Shown: positions 46,014 to 57,287 of the stretch, piece by piece
Position numbering within the stretch: position 1 is the first letter of the stretch
Layout of the letters: the number at the start of each line of letters is the position of its first letter
Assembly (NCBI GenBank): GCA_001768515.1
Contig: MEOA01000010.1
Span: 1 to 64,000, forward strand
Length of the DNA: 64,000 nt
Source: Bacteroidetes bacterium GWE2_42_24
GTDB taxonomy: Bacteria; Bacteroidota; Bacteroidia; Bacteroidales; TTA-H9
Direction: 5' to 3'
The notes under the pieces: generated by a model
What the model was told of the DNA's origin: nothing
What the model saw: the letters and a program-made list of their open reading frames with translations, nothing else
The model's database searches: none
Translations under genes and position numbers: made by a program

Positions 46014-46394
46014 TTAGCCTTTCGCTGCCTTTTTCTTGTTGGCAACGGTTTTCTTCTTACCCTTCCGGGTACGGGCATTGTTCTTTGTACTCTGGCCACG
46101 CAACGGCAACCCGATACGATGACGAACACCTCTGTAGCAACCGATATCCATCAGCCGCTTAATGTTCATCTGGGTTTCCGAACGCAGTGCGCCTTCAACT
46201 TTGAACTTTTCGTTGATAATGTTACGGATGGCGGTCTGCTCATCGTCGTTCCAGTCCTGAACTTTTTTGTTCTTATCAATCCCGGCTTCCGCCAAAATCT
46301 GAACTGAAAGGCTGCGACCAATTCCGTAAATATAGGTTAAACCTATTTCTCCACGCTTATTTTTTGGTAAGTCAATACCTGAAATCCTGGCCAT
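46014..46394 (-). CDS. rpsM: Ribosomal protein S13
   Basis: A 126-residue S13: [40 protein letters not shown] and the basic tail [16 protein letters not shown]. Sits at the 30S head and contacts the 50S subunit. Confidence 0.98.
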   Translation of the reverse strand: MARISGIDLPKNKRGEIGLTYIYGIGRSLSVQILAEAGIDKNKKVQDWNDDEQTAIRNIINEKFKVEGALRSETQMNIKRLMDIGCYRGVRHRIGLPLRGQSTKNNARTRKGKKKTVANKKKAAKG

Positions 46395-46426
46395 ATATTA
46401 TTCTTCTGATTATTTATTTGCCTTAA

Positions 46427-46543
46427 TTATCCCTGTCTCTGCTTGTACTTGGGATTTTTTTTGTTGATGACATAAACCCGCCCCTTGCGACGTACAACCT
46501 TGCATTCAGGGGTTCTTTTTTTTACAGATGCTCTGACTTTCAT
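46427..46543 (-). CDS. rpmJ: Ribosomal protein L36, zinc-free form
   Basis: A 38-residue gene between infA and rps[21 protein letters not shown] then a typical end NPKYKQRQG. Of the four zinc ligands of the E. coli protein (C11, C14, C27, H33) only C14 is kept; the others are T11, N27 and Y33. It is therefore a C-minus form that does not need zinc. Confidence 0.96.
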   Translation of the reverse strand: MKVRASVKKRTPECKVVRRKGRVYVINKKNPKYKQRQG

Positions 46544-46568
46544 TTTCTATGGTCTTTATTCCTGTGAA

Positions 46569-46787
46569 TTATTTGTATCTGAATGATATCCTGCCCTTCG
46601 ACAAATCGTATGGGGTCATTTCAACCTTTACCCTGTCACCAGGCAGAATTTTAATATAATGCATTCGCATTTTACCGGAAATGTGGGCTATGATCTGGTG
46701 GCCGTTTTCGAGTTCGACCCTGAACATTGCATTGCCCAAAGATTCAACTACTGTTCCGTCTTGTTCAATTGATGGCTGTTTTGCCAT
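46569..46787 (-). CDS. infA: Translation initiation factor IF-1
   Basis: A 72-residue S1-fold protein: [40 protein letters not shown] and [18 protein letters not shown]. It binds the 30S A site during initiation. Usual length and place (map-infA-rpmJ). Confidence 0.98.
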   Translation of the reverse strand: MAKQPSIEQDGTVVESLGNAMFRVELENGHQIIAHISGKMRMHYIKILPGDRVKVEMTPYDLSKGRISFRYK

Positions 46788-46791
46788 AATT

Positions 46792-47577
46792 TTAATTCCT
46801 CGATTTTAATACTTCGTCTATAAATTCAAATGTAGAAAGAACCTCGGCCTTTCCTTGCCGAACTACAACATCATGCTCAAAATGAGCCGATGCTTTCCGG
46901 TCGGTAGTTCTTATTGTCCATCCGTCACGTTCCTGTACAACCGCTTTTCCTCCAAGATTGATCATTGGCTCTATGGCCAAAACCAAACCAGATTGTAAAC
47001 GATGCCCTACACCGCGTCGTCCGTAGTTCGGAACATCAGGCGATTCGTGAAGGTTTCGGCCAAGACCATGACCTACCAAATCGCGTACTACTGAGTAACC
47101 ACGCATTTCAACATACTGTTGAATGGCATAACCAATATCGCCAATTCGGTTCCCGGCAACAGCTTGTTCGATCCCCATGGTCAACGATTCTCTTGTGGCA
47201 TTTACAAGAGCCTGAACTGAGGCGTCGACTTCTCCGATTACGAATGTAAATGCTGAATCGCCATGAAAACCATTCATCAATACACCACAATCTACCGAGA
47301 CGATGTCTCCTTCCTTTACTTCTCGTTTACTGGGAAATCCATGTACAACCACCTCATTAATTGAGATACACAATGTACTGGGAAATCCATTATAACCCTT
47401 GAAGCCAGGTTTTCCACCGTTGTCGCGGATAAACTCCTCGGCACGCCGGTCAAGAGCTTCAGTAGTGATTCCCGGATCGATTATCCGAGCCACTTCCGCT
47501 AGTGTTTTTCCAACAAGCAAAGAACTTTGACGAATAAGTTCTATCTCTTCTTCAGATTTGAGATGAATCATAGCCAC
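46792..47577 (-). CDS. map: Methionine aminopeptidase, type I
   Basis: A 261-residue enzyme that removes the initiator Met. Metal-binding motifs are visible: [20 protein letters not shown] with two Asp ligands, [16 protein letters not shown] with a His ligand, [11 protein letters not shown] and the final HFEHDVVV. In Bacteroidota map follows secY directly without adk, as here. Confidence 0.97.
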   Translation of the reverse strand: MAMIHLKSEEEIELIRQSSLLVGKTLAEVARIIDPGITTEALDRRAEEFIRDNGGKPGFKGYNGFPSTLCISINEVVVHGFPSKREVKEGDIVSVDCGVLMNGFHGDSAFTFVIGEVDASVQALVNATRESLTMGIEQAVAGNRIGDIGYAIQQYVEMRGYSVVRDLVGHGLGRNLHESPDVPNYGRRGVGHRLQSGLVLAIEPMINLGGKAVVQERDGWTIRTTDRKASAHFEHDVVVRQGKAEVLSTFEFIDEVLKSRN

Positions 47578-47588
47578 TTATCCGCAGG

Positions 47589-48947
47589 TTACATTCCGAT
47601 AGCCGATGCACGACCCTTAATACGGCCCGACTTCATCAACCCATCATAATGACGCATCAACAGGTGACTCTCAACTTGCTGAAGCGTATCGAGGACAACG
47701 CCCACGAGAATCAGCAGTGAAGTGCCGCCATAAAACTGAGCAAACTGAGTATTCACACCTATCATCCTCACAAGAGCAGGCATTATGGCTACGAAAGCCA
47801 GAAAAATGGAGCCAGGAAGGGTAATGCGTGACATTACATTATCAATAAAATCTGCGGTTCTCTTCCCAGGTTTAATTCCAGGAATAAAACCGCCATTCTT
47901 CTTCATATCTTCTGCCATTTGATTGTGGTTCACTGTAATAGCAGTATAGAAGTATGTAAAGATAATGATAAGTAATGCGAACACAAAGTTATAACTAAAA
48001 CTGTTAATATTGGTGAAAGCGGAAAAGAAACCTGAAAGCGTTTCACTCTGGGCGAATCCGGCAATGGTTAGCGGCAAAAACATTATTGCCTGAGCAAAAA
48101 TGATTGGCATAACACCAGCAGCATTTACCTTCAAAGGAATATACTGCCTAACACCACCGTACTGCTTATTCCCAACAATGCGACGTGCATACTGCACCGG
48201 AATCCGGCGTGTACCCTGAACTAACAGAATTGTAATAAGTATAACAACAATAAGAACAGCTATTTCAAGCACAAAGAATACAAGACCACCTCCCTTCTGC
48301 TCCATTCTGGAGATAAATTCACCGAAAAGGGCAAAGGGCAGACGGGCAATGATACCAATCATAATAATTAGTGAAATACCGTTTCCAATGCCTTTATCAG
48401 TAATCTTTTCACCAAGCCACATTACGAACATGGTACCTGATACAAGAATAATAATGGATGATATCCAGAAGAAGGTCGTTGTACCCGTTCCATTAGGATC
48501 GAATGGGTAAACAGCCTCTGCAGGAAGTTGAGAGATTACATTAGCCAGATAGGCAGGAGCCTGCATTGCTGTAACTGCAATGGTAAGGTATCGGGTCATC
48601 TGGTTAATTTTTGTTCGCCCGCTCTCACCTTCCTTCTGTAGTTTCTGGAAGTAAGGCACAATCATACCCATCAATTGAATCACAATGGATGCCGAAATGT
48701 AAGGCATGATACCGAGTGCAAAGATGGAAGCATTAGAGAATGCTCCACCAGAGAACATATTCAACAGCCCGAGCAATCCATCGCTGGATTGCTTCTGAAG
48801 GGCTGCAAGCTGATTAGGATCAATTCCGGGGAGCACCACATAAGCACCAAGTCTGTAGATGACCAGAATGCCCAGAGTATAGAGAATCCGCTTGCGCAAT
48901 TCCTCAATCTTAGCGATGTTCCGAAGGGTTTGAATAAGCTTTTGCAT
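47589..48947 (-). CDS. secY: Preprotein translocase subunit SecY
   Basis: A 452-residue channel subunit of the Sec translocon with ten likely membrane helices. Family marks: LGIMPYISASIVIQLMGMI, GEKITDKGIGNGISLIIMIG and the C-terminal loop KSGRIKGRASAIGM. Lies between rplO and map in the spc operon. Confidence 0.98.
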   Translation of the reverse strand: MQKLIQTLRNIAKIEELRKRILYTLGILVIYRLGAYVVLPGIDPNQLAALQKQSSDGLLGLLNMFSGGAFSNASIFALGIMPYISASIVIQLMGMIVPYFQKLQKEGESGRTKINQMTRYLTIAVTAMQAPAYLANVISQLPAEAVYPFDPNGTGTTTFFWISSIIILVSGTMFVMWLGEKITDKGIGNGISLIIMIGIIARLPFALFGEFISRMEQKGGGLVFFVLEIAVLIVVILITILLVQGTRRIPVQYARRIVGNKQYGGVRQYIPLKVNAAGVMPIIFAQAIMFLPLTIAGFAQSETLSGFFSAFTNINSFSYNFVFALLIIIFTYFYTAITVNHNQMAEDMKKNGGFIPGIKPGKRTADFIDNVMSRITLPGSIFLAFVAIMPALVRMIGVNTQFAQFYGGTSLLILVGVVLDTLQQVESHLLMRHYDGLMKSGRIKGRASAIGM

Positions 48948-48954
48948 AGCGGTA

Positions 48955-49401
48955 TTAGATTTGGGTTGCTACACCACCTGCTGCTTCAATGGCCTTGAGG
49001 GCAGCTGCAGAAAATGCATGTGCTTTAACTTCGATTTTTGCTTCGAGGGCGCCCCGTCCTAGGATCTTTATGCGATCAGTCTTGCTGACAAGACCGTTGG
49101 CCTGTAAAGTCTCCGGGTCAAACTGACTGATTCCTTTGGCCTCAAAGAGACCCTGGAGAACATCGAGGTTAATTCCAGAGAATTCAACCCTGTTACGGTT
49201 TTTAAATCCACCCTTGGGAAGGCGGCGATAGAGTGGCATCTGACCACCTTCAAAACCTACCTTAGAACTATACCCTGAGCGCGATTTGGCCCCTTTATGT
49301 CCGCGGGTAGAAGTACCGCCACGGCCAGAACCCTGGCCACGACCAATACGTTTTCTGGCTTTTGTAGATCCTTCTGCCGGTTTAAGATTCGATAAATCCA
49401 T
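48955..49401 (-). CDS. rplO: Ribosomal protein L15
   Basis: A 148-residue L15 with the Gly/Arg/Lys-rich N-terminal half (RKRIGRGQGSGRGGTSTRGH, GFEGGQMPLYRRLPKGGFKN). Eight bases separate it from secY. Confidence 0.98.
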   Translation of the reverse strand: MDLSNLKPAEGSTKARKRIGRGQGSGRGGTSTRGHKGAKSRSGYSSKVGFEGGQMPLYRRLPKGGFKNRNRVEFSGINLDVLQGLFEAKGISQFDPETLQANGLVSKTDRIKILGRGALEAKIEVKAHAFSAAALKAIEAAGGVATQI

Positions 49402-49424
49402 ATCTTTTGAACTTTCTTAAATGG

Positions 49425-49613
49425 TTACAATACTTCGATTTCTTCAACTGAAAGCAGGTGACCGATTTTATTAACCATACCCCTGATCTGAGGAGTATCG
49501 TTTAGTTCTACCACCTGGTGCATTTTGCGGAGGCCTAAAGCATCGAGAGTCAATTTCTGACGCTGCGGCCGGCCGATTCTGCTTCTGACTTGCGTAATCC
49601 TGAGTTTTTTCAT
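49425..49613 (-). CDS. rpmD: Ribosomal protein L30
   Basis: A 62-residue L30: [18 protein letters not shown] and [21 protein letters not shown] longer frame would start inside rpsE; the ATG at 49613 gives the family N-terminus. Confidence 0.96.
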   Translation of the reverse strand: MKKLRITQVRSRIGRPQRQKLTLDALGLRKMHQVVELNDTPQIRGMVNKIGHLLSVEEIEVL

Positions 49614-49632
49614 CTTTTCGCGGTTTTTTATA

Positions 49633-50151
49633 TTATCCGTTGAAAACTTTATCAAGGCTTATGCCGCGTAGCTGTGCGACGGTATTCGGATCACGTAGTT
49701 GCATGAGAGCATCAATGGTGGCTTTCACCACACTGTGTGGGTTGGATGAACCTTTCGACTTGGCCAGCACATCTCTTACTCCAACACTCTCAAGCACTGC
49801 ACGCATAGCGCCACCAGCAATTACTCCGGTACCAGGGGCAGCAGGTTTTAAGAAAACCTTCGCGCCACTATACTTACCAGTCTGCTCATGAGGAAGCGTT
49901 CCTTTAAGCACTGGTACTTTTACCAGATTCTTCTTAGCATCGTCAACCCCCTTGGCAATGGCGGCGGTCACTTCCTTGGCTTTACCAAGGCCGTATCCAA
50001 CTACGCCGTTTTCGTTACCCACCACAACAATTGCGGCAAAGGTGAAGGTGCGGCCCCCTTTGGTTACTTTCGTAACACGGTTGATGGCCACCAACCTGTC
50101 TTTAAACTCGATTTCGCTCGATTTTACTCTTTTAATATTAACGTTCGACAT
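49633..50151 (-). CDS. rpsE: Ribosomal protein S5
   Basis: A 172-residue S5: [40 protein letters not shown] and [20 protein letters not shown]. Contributes to decoding accuracy. Confidence 0.98.
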   Translation of the reverse strand: MSNVNIKRVKSSEIEFKDRLVAINRVTKVTKGGRTFTFAAIVVVGNENGVVGYGLGKAKEVTAAIAKGVDDAKKNLVKVPVLKGTLPHEQTGKYSGAKVFLKPAAPGTGVIAGGAMRAVLESVGVRDVLAKSKGSSNPHSVVKATIDALMQLRDPNTVAQLRGISLDKVFNG

Positions 50152-50160
50152 AGCTGATGA

Positions 50161-50523
50161 TTAAAATTTTAGACCACCTTCTCTGGCTGCATCAGCCAAA
50201 GCTTTAACTCTACCATGATAAAGAAAACCGCCGCGATCGAATACCACGCGCTCAACGCCAGCTTCAACAGCGAGTGTAGCCAACATCTTACCAACTAAAC
50301 GAGCCTGGTCGGTTTTTGTAACTTTCTGACCGGCAATCTCTTTATTCATCGAGGAGGCAGAAGCGATAGTATGGCCTTCTGTGTCGTTGATTACCTGTGC
50401 ATAAATATCGTGGTTGCTACGAAACACTGAAAGACGAGGTTGTTCAGGTGTTCCGAAAACCTTCTTTCTGATACTCTTTCTGATCTTGAGTCTCCTGTGT
50501 TCTTTTCTGCTTTTAAATGACAT
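50161..50523 (-). CDS. rplR: Ribosomal protein L18
   Basis: A 120-residue L18 that carries 5S r[23 protein letters not shown] and [20 protein letters not shown], ending AAREGGLKF. Confidence 0.98.
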   Translation of the reverse strand: MSFKSRKEHRRLKIRKSIRKKVFGTPEQPRLSVFRSNHDIYAQVINDTEGHTIASASSMNKEIAGQKVTKTDQARLVGKMLATLAVEAGVERVVFDRGGFLYHGRVKALADAAREGGLKF

Positions 50524-50547
50524 ACTTGTTCAGTTTTAAGAATGTTA

Positions 50548-51108
50548 TTATTTGGATGAAGCAGTTTTACCGGCTTTCCTTCTGACAACTTCATTAACAA
50601 ACCTGACACCTTTACCTTTGTAAGGTTCGGGGCGGCGGAAGGCACGAATGCGCGAGGCAACCATACCAAGAAGTTGTTTATCGCATGACTCCAGCGTAAT
50701 GATGGGGTTCTTACCTCTTTCTGTTACAGTTGTAACTTTGATCTCAGGTGCGAGCTCAATAAAAAGGTTGTGTGAAAAACCTAATGAGAGTTCAAGTAAC
50801 TGACCGGTTGCCTGGGCTTTGTACCCAACACCGACTAGCTCCTGTACTAGTTTGAATCCCTCGCTGACACCTTTTACCATATTGGCGACCAGCGAACGGT
50901 AAAGTCCGTGCTTTGCTGACAGATCCATGTTTCCGGGCTCAGGATTCTCCATCAAAAGGTGTGTACCCTCCAGCTTCACAGCAAGACGGGGATCGACCTG
51001 CTGAGTAAGTGTCCCCACTTTACCTTTAACGGTCACCAGATTGTCAGAGGAGACTGTCACCTGTGTTCCGGCGGGGATATTAATTGGTTGTTTACCTATT
51101 CTTGACAT
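50548..51108 (-). CDS. rplF: Ribosomal protein L6
   Basis: A 186-residue L6: MSRIGKQPINIPAGTQVTVS, LVGVGYKAQATGQLLELSLG and RRPEPYKGKGVRFVNEVVRR. Sits near the factor-binding site of the 50S subunit. Confidence 0.98.
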   Translation of the reverse strand: MSRIGKQPINIPAGTQVTVSSDNLVTVKGKVGTLTQQVDPRLAVKLEGTHLLMENPEPGNMDLSAKHGLYRSLVANMVKGVSEGFKLVQELVGVGYKAQATGQLLELSLGFSHNLFIELAPEIKVTTVTERGKNPIITLESCDKQLLGMVASRIRAFRRPEPYKGKGVRFVNEVVRRKAGKTASSK

Positions 51109-51127
51109 AAATACTCAATGTTAACAA

Positions 51128-51526
51128 TTAACTGATGTAACATACAATTTCACCACCAACATTGAGATTACGAGCCTCCTTGTCGGTCATCAGACCATGA
51201 GAGGTAGAGATGATGGCGATACCCAGGCCATTGAGGACTCTGGGAAGGTTATCGGCCTGAGTATATTTACGCAGACCGGGTTTGCTGATTCGTACCAGTG
51301 AGCGAATGGCGCTCATTTTGGTTACGGGATGATATTTCAGCGCTATCTTGATGGTACCGGGAGCGGGCTCATCTTCGAATTTGTAATTGAGGATGTACCC
51401 CTTTTCGAACAGAATTTTCGTCATTGCCTTTTTCATGTTTGAAGCCGGGATTTCAACCACCCGGTGATTAGCATGAACGGCGTTCCTCACTCTGGTCAAA
51501 TAATCTGCAATCGGATCAGTTACCAT
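51128..51526 (-). CDS. rpsH: Ribosomal protein S8
   Basis: A 132-residue S8: [40 protein letters not shown] and the end [20 protein letters not shown]. In E. coli it represses the spc operon by binding mRNA; whether it does here is not shown. Confidence 0.98.
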   Translation of the reverse strand: MVTDPIADYLTRVRNAVHANHRVVEIPASNMKKAMTKILFEKGYILNYKFEDEPAPGTIKIALKYHPVTKMSAIRSLVRISKPGLRKYTQADNLPRVLNGLGIAIISTSHGLMTDKEARNLNVGGEIVCYIS

Positions 51527-51547
51527 ATTCTTTTATCTATCAAATGT

Positions 51548-51817
51548 TTACCAACTTGCTTTTCTAATACCGGGAATCAGACCGTGCGAGGCCATTTCCC
51601 TGAAATTTATACGGGAGATCCCAAACTGGCGCATATAGCCTTTTGGGCGGCCCGTGATGCTACACCTGTTATGAATCCTAACGGGTGATGCATTGTGAGG
51701 AAGCTTTTGCAATCCAATTACATCGTTAGCTGCTTTGAGCTCAGCCCTTTTGGCAGCATATTTTTCGACGAGTCTCAGACGTTTTACCTCGCGGGCTTTC
51801 ATTGATTCTTTTGCCAT
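51548..51817 (-). CDS. rpsN: Ribosomal protein S14, zinc-free form
   Basis: An 89-residue S14: [40 protein letters not shown] and [13 protein letters not shown]. It lacks the paired CxxC motifs of the short zinc form and is of the longer C-minus type. Confidence 0.97.
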   Translation of the reverse strand: MAKESMKAREVKRLRLVEKYAAKRAELKAANDVIGLQKLPHNASPVRIHNRCSITGRPKGYMRQFGISRINFREMASHGLIPGIRKASW

Positions 51818-51826
51818 ACGCTATAA

Positions 51827-52381
51827 TTATTTTTGATTTTTAAAAGGAAATCCGAATTCTTTCATCAGTGCCAAAGCTTCTTGGTCAGTAGGGGCACTGG
51901 TCACGAAGGTGATGTCCATTCCATTAATCTTGGCCACCTTGTCGATGTTGATTTCGGGGAAGATAATCTGCTCGGTTACACCGAATGTATAGTTCCCACG
52001 GCCATCGAAACCTTTCTCATTAATTCCCCTGAAATCGCGTATGCGCGGTATTGCAACGGAGATCAAACGATCCAGAAATTCATACATCTTGTCATTTCGC
52101 AGGGTCACCCGGACGCCGATAGGCATACTGCGTCTAAGCTTGAAGTTAGAAATATCCTTCTTCGAACGGGTTGCTACGGCTTTCTGACCAGCGATGTTGG
52201 TCATTTCTTCAAGGCCGGCATCGATAAGTTTCTTATCGGCAATAGCATCACCCAAGCCCTGGTTTAAAACGATTTTTGCCAATTTTGGAACCTGCATGAC
52301 AGTCTTGTATCCAAACTGTTTTGTCAACGCAGCCACTATTTCATTGGCATATTTTTCTTTTAGCCTCGGAGTGTAATTCAT
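51827..52381 (-). CDS. rplE: Ribosomal protein L5
   Basis: A 184-residue L5, which binds 5S rRNA and the P-site t[43 protein letters not shown] and [20 protein letters not shown]. Its start shares a base with the rplX stop codon. Confidence 0.98.
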   Translation of the reverse strand: MNYTPRLKEKYANEIVAALTKQFGYKTVMQVPKLAKIVLNQGLGDAIADKKLIDAGLEEMTNIAGQKAVATRSKKDISNFKLRRSMPIGVRVTLRNDKMYEFLDRLISVAIPRIRDFRGINEKGFDGRGNYTFGVTEQIIFPEINIDKVAKINGMDITFVTSAPTDQEALALMKEFGFPFKNQK

Positions 52382-52701
52382 TATTTTATAACCTCCCCTG
52401 TGTTTTTAGAGTAACGGACTGATTTTTCGGTCTTTGGGTCTAACTTACGTCCAATACGAGTTGCCTTGCCGGTTGAATCGATGACCTTTAGGTTAGACAG
52501 GTGAATAGGGGATTCCTGCTTTACGATTCCTCCCTGAGGGTTCTTTGCATTGGGCTTGGTATGTTTTGATACCAGGTTAACGCCTTCTACAATTGCACGG
52601 TATTTTTCCGTGTCAATGCGCAGTACTTTACCCTGCTGCCCTTTATGGTCGCCGGCAATTACCATCACCGTATCGCCTTTTTTGATATGTAGTTTAAACA
52701 T
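52381..52701 (-). CDS. rplX: Ribosomal protein L24
   Basis: A 106-residue L24 with the KOW motif near the N-terminus ([20 protein letters not shown]) and [20 protein letters not shown]. Confidence 0.98.
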   Translation of the reverse strand: MFKLHIKKGDTVMVIAGDHKGQQGKVLRIDTEKYRAIVEGVNLVSKHTKPNAKNPQGGIVKQESPIHLSNLKVIDSTGKATRIGRKLDPKTEKSVRYSKNTGEVIK

Positions 52702-52720
52702 ATTGAGTTGGCATTAAAGT

Positions 52721-53089
52721 TTAGAGCACTTCAGGTGCAAGTGAGACAATTTTCATAAACTGTTTTTCCCTTAATTCACGGGCCACAGGTCCGAAAATAC
52801 GGGTACCGGTCATTTCACCGGCAGCATTGAGCAACACACAAGCATTGTCGTCGAACCTGATATAAGAACCATCGGCACGACGGATCTCTTTTGAAGTACG
52901 AACGATGACGGCTTTGGCAACTGCTCCTTTTTTAATATTACCAGAGGGAATGGCATGCTTTACCGCAACGACGATTTTATCGCCGACGGAGGCATATTTC
53001 TTACGGGTACCACCAAGCACCCTGATACATAGCACTTCCTTGGCTCCACTGTTATCTGCAACAGACAATCTGCTTTCCTGTTGAATCAT
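52721..53089 (-). CDS. rplN: Ribosomal protein L14
   Basis: A 122-residue L14: [40 protein letters not shown] and [20 protein letters not shown]. Confidence 0.98.
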   Translation of the reverse strand: MIQQESRLSVADNSGAKEVLCIRVLGGTRKKYASVGDKIVVAVKHAIPSGNIKKGAVAKAVIVRTSKEIRRADGSYIRFDDNACVLLNAAGEMTGTRIFGPVARELREKQFMKIVSLAPEVL

Positions 53090-53091
53090 AA

Positions 53092-53349
53092 TTACTTAGC
53101 TCTTTCAATGATTTCTACTAATCTCCAGCATTTATCTTTACTCAGCGGACGGGTTTCGGCAATGCGAACCGTATCGCCGGTGTGCGATTCGTTCTTCTCG
53201 TCATGAGCCATGAACTTTGAGGATTTTTTCAAAAACTTCCCGTATTTGGGGTGTTTTACCCTGCGCTCAACCACCACGACGATAGATTTTTCCATCTTAT
53301 CGCTGACCACAACGCCGACTTTCTCTTTTCGTAAATTCCGGGTTTCCAT
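53092..53349 (-). CDS. rpsQ: Ribosomal protein S17
   Basis: An 85-residue S17: [40 protein letters not shown] and [20 protein letters not shown]. The frame is open 24 bases further, but the ATG before ETRNLRK fits the family and does not overlap rpmC. Confidence 0.97.
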   Translation of the reverse strand: METRNLRKEKVGVVVSDKMEKSIVVVVERRVKHPKYGKFLKKSSKFMAHDEKNESHTGDTVRIAETRPLSKDKCWRLVEIIERAK

Positions 53350-53356
53350 ATTTATA

Positions 53357-53560
53357 TTACTTGGATTGTGCATCTTTTTCGCGTTTGCTCATCTCGGTTA
53401 AAATTCGGGCGACAGTCCTCTTGTATTCCCTCATTTGGTGAGGGTTTTCAATCGGTGACACAGCGTGGTTCAACTTTAGCCTAAGCAGTTGAGTCTTTTC
53501 TTCTTCGAGCCTTTCGCGAAGATCATTCGTCGAAAGTTCCTTGATCACTTCCTGTTTCAT
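53357..53560 (-). CDS. rpmC: Ribosomal protein L29
   Basis: A 67-residue helical L29: [20 protein letters not shown] and [20 protein letters not shown]. Next to rplP in standard order. Confidence 0.97.
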   Translation of the reverse strand: MKQEVIKELSTNDLRERLEEEKTQLLRLKLNHAVSPIENPHQMREYKRTVARILTEMSKREKDAQSK

Positions 53561-53577
53561 CTGATTATTTGGATGTA

Positions 53578-54000
53578 TTATTCTTCTGAATAGTCATGAC
53601 GTACAATAAACGATGTAGCTACTGGCAATTTCTGAGCAGCTAAGCGCATGGCCTCTTTGGCAATCGCTAACGGCACGCCGTCGGCTTCAAAGAGAATACG
53701 TCCCGGGGTTACCGGAGCCACAAAATATTCAGGAGCTCCTTTACCTTTACCCATACGAACTTCCGCAGGTTTTTTAGTAATGGGCTTATCAGGGAATATT
53801 CTGATCCAGATCTGACCTTCACGTTTCATGAAACGGGTCACTGCCTGACGAGCTGCTTCGATCTGGCGGCCGGTGAGAAAGGATGTTTCAAGCGTCTTCA
53901 AGGCAAACGATCCGAACGCAATCTCATGACCGCGCTGAGCGATGCCTTTCATGCGCCCCTTCTGCATCTTTCTATATTTAGTCTTCTTCGGCTGTAACAT
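53578..54000 (-). CDS. rplP: Ribosomal protein L16
   Basis: A 140-residue L16: [40 protein letters not shown] and [20 protein letters not shown]. Helps position tRNA at the peptidyl transferase centre. Confidence 0.98.
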   Translation of the reverse strand: MLQPKKTKYRKMQKGRMKGIAQRGHEIAFGSFALKTLETSFLTGRQIEAARQAVTRFMKREGQIWIRIFPDKPITKKPAEVRMGKGKGAPEYFVAPVTPGRILFEADGVPLAIAKEAMRLAAQKLPVATSFIVRHDYSEE

Positions 54001-54032
54001 TATCGTAAAATATTAAATTTCAAGAATAAGGG

Positions 54033-54755
54033 TTATTTTCTGTTACGTCCGCCACGGCTCTTCGCCGGACGATTGTTACCCTGCATTTTGCCTTTGGGAG
54101 CTACGGCTGCACTTGGAGTAAGGTCAGGACGACCATAAATCTCACCTTTGCAAATCCATACCTTGATTCCAATACGGCCATAAGTCGTATGTGCTTCGTC
54201 ATGTGCATAATCAATGTCGGCGCGCAACGTGTGTAACGGTGTACGACCATCCTTGAATTGTTCACGACGTGCAATTTCGGCACCACCGATACGACCGGAA
54301 ATCAACACCTTGATACCTTCAGCTCCCATGCGCATAGTGCCAGCCATAGCAGTCTTCAATGCACGACGATAGGATACACGGCCTTCAATCTGACGGGCGA
54401 TTGTACTGGCTACCAAAACGGCATCAACTTCAGGACGCTTGATTTCAGAAATATTTATCTGAATATCTTTGTTGGTAACTTTCTTTAATTCTTCCTTCAG
54501 TTTATCGACTTCCTGTCCACCTTTTCCGATAATAATTCCCGGACGTGCAGTGTGGATGGTAACGGTGACGAGTTTCAGTGTCCGCTCGATGACAATTTTC
54601 GAGATCCCAGCCTTTGACAGACGGGCATTCAAATACTTACGGATCTGGTGATCTTCAGCTAGCTTGGCGCTAAAAGTTTTACCGCCGTACCAATTGGAAT
54701 CCCAACCCCGGATGATGCCAAGCCTGAGGCTTATCGGATTAGTCTTTTGTCCCAT
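54033..54755 (-). CDS. rpsC: Ribosomal protein S3
   Basis: A 240-residue S3 with a KH domain ([20 protein letters not shown]), [20 protein letters not shown] and a basic C-terminal tail ([17 protein letters not shown]). Part of the mRNA entry channel. Confidence 0.98.
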   Translation of the reverse strand: MGQKTNPISLRLGIIRGWDSNWYGGKTFSAKLAEDHQIRKYLNARLSKAGISKIVIERTLKLVTVTIHTARPGIIIGKGGQEVDKLKEELKKVTNKDIQINISEIKRPEVDAVLVASTIARQIEGRVSYRRALKTAMAGTMRMGAEGIKVLISGRIGGAEIARREQFKDGRTPLHTLRADIDYAHDEAHTTYGRIGIKVWICKGEIYGRPDLTPSAAVAPKGKMQGNNRPAKSRGGRNRK

Positions 54756-54773
54756 TCAAGTACAATTATAATG

Positions 54774-55190
54774 TTAGTTATTTACTTCAATTACTTCCTT
54801 GCGGTTACCCAAAACCAAGGTAATGTGGTTAGAGCGTTTACGTACACGGTAGGCACGACCCTGAGGGGCTGTGTGAATCCGCTTAAGCATCCGGCCACCA
54901 TCGACCATCACCTCTTTTACGTACAGTTCGGCATCCTCAATGCGGGTACCTTCATTTTTAACCTGCCAATTGGCCATAGCCGAAAGCAGCAGTTTACGCA
55001 TAACGATAGCGGCGTCCTTAGTACTAAATTTTAGTATTCCAAGTCCACGCTCCACGTCAACCCCTCTGATCATATCGGCTACCAAACGCATTTTACGCGG
55101 TGAGGTAGGACAATTATTCAAGCGGGCATTATAGAGGCTCTTTTTGGCCTCTTTCGTGGCTTCTGCTCTGATGTGTTTCCTAGATCCCAT
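54774..55190 (-). CDS. rplV: Ribosomal protein L22
   Basis: A 138-residue L22: [40 protein letters not shown] and [20 protein letters not shown], whose loop lines the peptide exit tunnel. Confidence 0.98.
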   Translation of the reverse strand: MGSRKHIRAEATKEAKKSLYNARLNNCPTSPRKMRLVADMIRGVDVERGLGILKFSTKDAAIVMRKLLLSAMANWQVKNEGTRIEDAELYVKEVMVDGGRMLKRIHTAPQGRAYRVRKRSNHITLVLGNRKEVIEVNN

Positions 55191-55202
55191 TATTCAGTGG
55201 CT

Positions 55203-55481
55203 TTATTTTTTTCCTTTATCCTTATTACCAGCATGTCCACGGAAAGTACGGGTGGGAGCAAACTCGCCGAGCTTGTGTCCGACCATATTTTCGGTGACAT
55301 AAACCGGGATGAACTTGTTCCCGTTGTGAACGGCTATGGTTTGTCCGACAAAATCGGGTGATATCATAGAAGCCCTAGACCAGGTCTTGATCACGATTTT
55401 TTTATTCGATTCCACGACATCAAGCACTTTCTTTTCGAGCTTGAAGTGGATATAAGGGCCTTTCTTGAGAGAGCGACTCAT
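55203..55481 (-). CDS. rpsS: Ribosomal protein S19
   Basis: A 92-residue S19: [40 protein letters not shown] and [20 protein letters not shown]. Confidence 0.98.
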   Translation of the reverse strand: MSRSLKKGPYIHFKLEKKVLDVVESNKKIVIKTWSRASMISPDFVGQTIAVHNGNKFIPVYVTENMVGHKLGEFAPTRTFRGHAGNKDKGKK

Positions 55482-55500
55482 AGCTGATAATGTTTATTAC

Positions 55501-56325
55501 TTATTTATTTCTTCTTTCAATGATATAATTGTTGCTCGAGTTCTTCCGGGCGCGGGTTTTCTGACCCTTTGCCGGTTTGCCCTTGCGCGAACGGGGATGA
55601 CCTCCCGAAGAACGTCCTTCTCCACCACCCATGGGGTGATCAACAGGGTTCATCGCTACACCACGGGTGCGCGGACGACGTCCGAACCACCTGCTGCGAC
55701 CTGCTTTACCCGAAACTTCAAGGCTATGGTCGGTATTGGATACCATTCCCACTGTGGCTTTGCAGCTCTGGAGAATCATGCGCGTTTCGCCTGAAGGCAG
55801 CTTAATTATTGCAAATTTGCCATCACGTGAAAGAAGCTGTGCGTATGAGCCGGCACTGCGTGCCATCTTGCCTCCCTGACCAGGACGCAGCTCAATGTTA
55901 TGAATCACTGTACCGAATGGGATATCACTCAAAAAAAGTGTATTTCCAATCTCAGGAGCGGCATCCTTTCCGGATAAAAGTTGTTGTCCAACTTTGAGTC
56001 CATTGGGCGCTACAATATAGCGCTTTTCACCATCGTTGTAAACTATCAGAGCTATACGAGCCGAACGATTCGGATCATACTCGATAGTCTTAACAACACC
56101 AGGAATACCTTCTTTATCGCGCTTGAAGTCGATGACGCGATACATTTGTTTGTGACCTCCGCCAATATAGCGCATGGTCATCTTTCCTGTGTTATCGCGT
56201 CCGCCACTCTTGCGGACAGGTTCCAACAGACTCTTCTCCGGGGTGGAGGCCGTAATATCGTCGTAAGCGCTAATTACCTTAAAGCGCTGGCTCGATGTCG
56301 TCGGTTTATATTTCTTTAAAGCCAT
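55501..56325 (-). CDS. rplB: Ribosomal protein L2
   Basis: A 274-residue L2, a core protein near the peptidyl transferase centre: [40 protein letters not shown] and the conserved [20 protein letters not shown]. Confidence 0.98.
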   Translation of the reverse strand: MALKKYKPTTSSQRFKVISAYDDITASTPEKSLLEPVRKSGGRDNTGKMTMRYIGGGHKQMYRVIDFKRDKEGIPGVVKTIEYDPNRSARIALIVYNDGEKRYIVAPNGLKVGQQLLSGKDAAPEIGNTLFLSDIPFGTVIHNIELRPGQGGKMARSAGSYAQLLSRDGKFAIIKLPSGETRMILQSCKATVGMVSNTDHSLEVSGKAGRSRWFGRRPRTRGVAMNPVDHPMGGGEGRSSGGHPRSRKGKPAKGQKTRARKNSSNNYIIERRNK

Positions 56326-56330
56326 TTACT

Positions 56331-56621
56331 TTAAATATTGCTGTAAAAATCAATAGTATCACCTTTCGCTAAAGTTACGATTGCCTTCTTGTAGGAAGCT
56401 GACCTTCCGGCAATGAACCCTGTCTTTGTATAGCGCGACTTATGTTTTCCGAAGTAATTAATCGTATTCACAGCCACGGGATCTACGCCATAAAGTGCTT
56501 TCACGGCATGTTTGATCTGAATCTTATTGGCGCGTTTGTCAACAATAAATCCAAATCGGTTGAGCTTTTCGCCAGCCGCTGTCATTTTCTCGGTAATAAC
56601 CGGTTTAATAATGATGTCCAT
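56331..56621 (-). CDS. rplW: Ribosomal protein L23
   Basis: A 96-residue L23: MDIIIKPVITEKMTAAGEKL, IKHAVKALYGVDPVAVNTIN. Lies at the tunnel exit, where trigger factor and SRP dock. Confidence 0.97.
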   Translation of the reverse strand: MDIIIKPVITEKMTAAGEKLNRFGFIVDKRANKIQIKHAVKALYGVDPVAVNTINYFGKHKSRYTKTGFIAGRSASYKKAIVTLAKGDTIDFYSNI

Positions 56622-56654
56622 TTTTCCTTTATTCTATTAAGGGTTAATGAATCC

Positions 56655-57287
56655 TTATTCGGCAGATAGTATCTGGTTAACTACCGGAAGGGCACTTTCT
56701 ACAAACAAAATATTCTGTGCGTTCAGAATCTCGTATGTGTTTAAAGATAAAACACTTGACACTTTTGCCTGCCCCAGATTTCGAGCCGACAAATATACGT
56801 TATTATTTGATTCTGAAACAACTAAAAGAGTCTTTTTATCGAATACATTCAATTTTGTAAGCATTTCGATATAGCCCTTAGTGCGCGGTTTATCGAAGCT
56901 AAAATCTTCGATAACAGTTATTTTCTCTTGCACAGCCTTGTAACTTAGGGCCGATTTACGAGCCAACTGTTTGACCTTCTTGTTCAGTTTGAAACCATAG
57001 GTACGCGGACGTGGTCCAAATACGCGGCCTCCACCAACAAATACCGGTGAATTGATATCACCCGAACGGGCTCCGCCTGTCCCTTTCTGACGTTTCAGCT
57101 TACGGGTACTTCCCGAAACCTGACTGCGCTCACGGGCAGCATGCGTTCCCTGACGCTGATTAGCCAGATATAATTTGGTATCGAGATAGATAGCATGATC
57201 GTTGGGTTCGATGCCAAAGATTGACTCATCCAGGTCAACCTTACGCCCGGTCGTTTCGCCGTTGATCTTATAAACTGTTAGCTCCAT
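56655..57287 (-). CDS. rplD: Ribosomal protein L4
   Basis: A 210-residue L4: [40 protein letters not shown] and [20 protein letters not shown]. In E. coli it regulates the S10 operon. It overlaps rplC by ten bases. Confidence 0.98.
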   Translation of the reverse strand: MELTVYKINGETTGRKVDLDESIFGIEPNDHAIYLDTKLYLANQRQGTHAARERSQVSGSTRKLKRQKGTGGARSGDINSPVFVGGGRVFGPRPRTYGFKLNKKVKQLARKSALSYKAVQEKITVIEDFSFDKPRTKGYIEMLTKLNVFDKKTLLVVSESNNNVYLSARNLGQAKVSSVLSLNTYEILNAQNILFVESALPVVNQILSAE

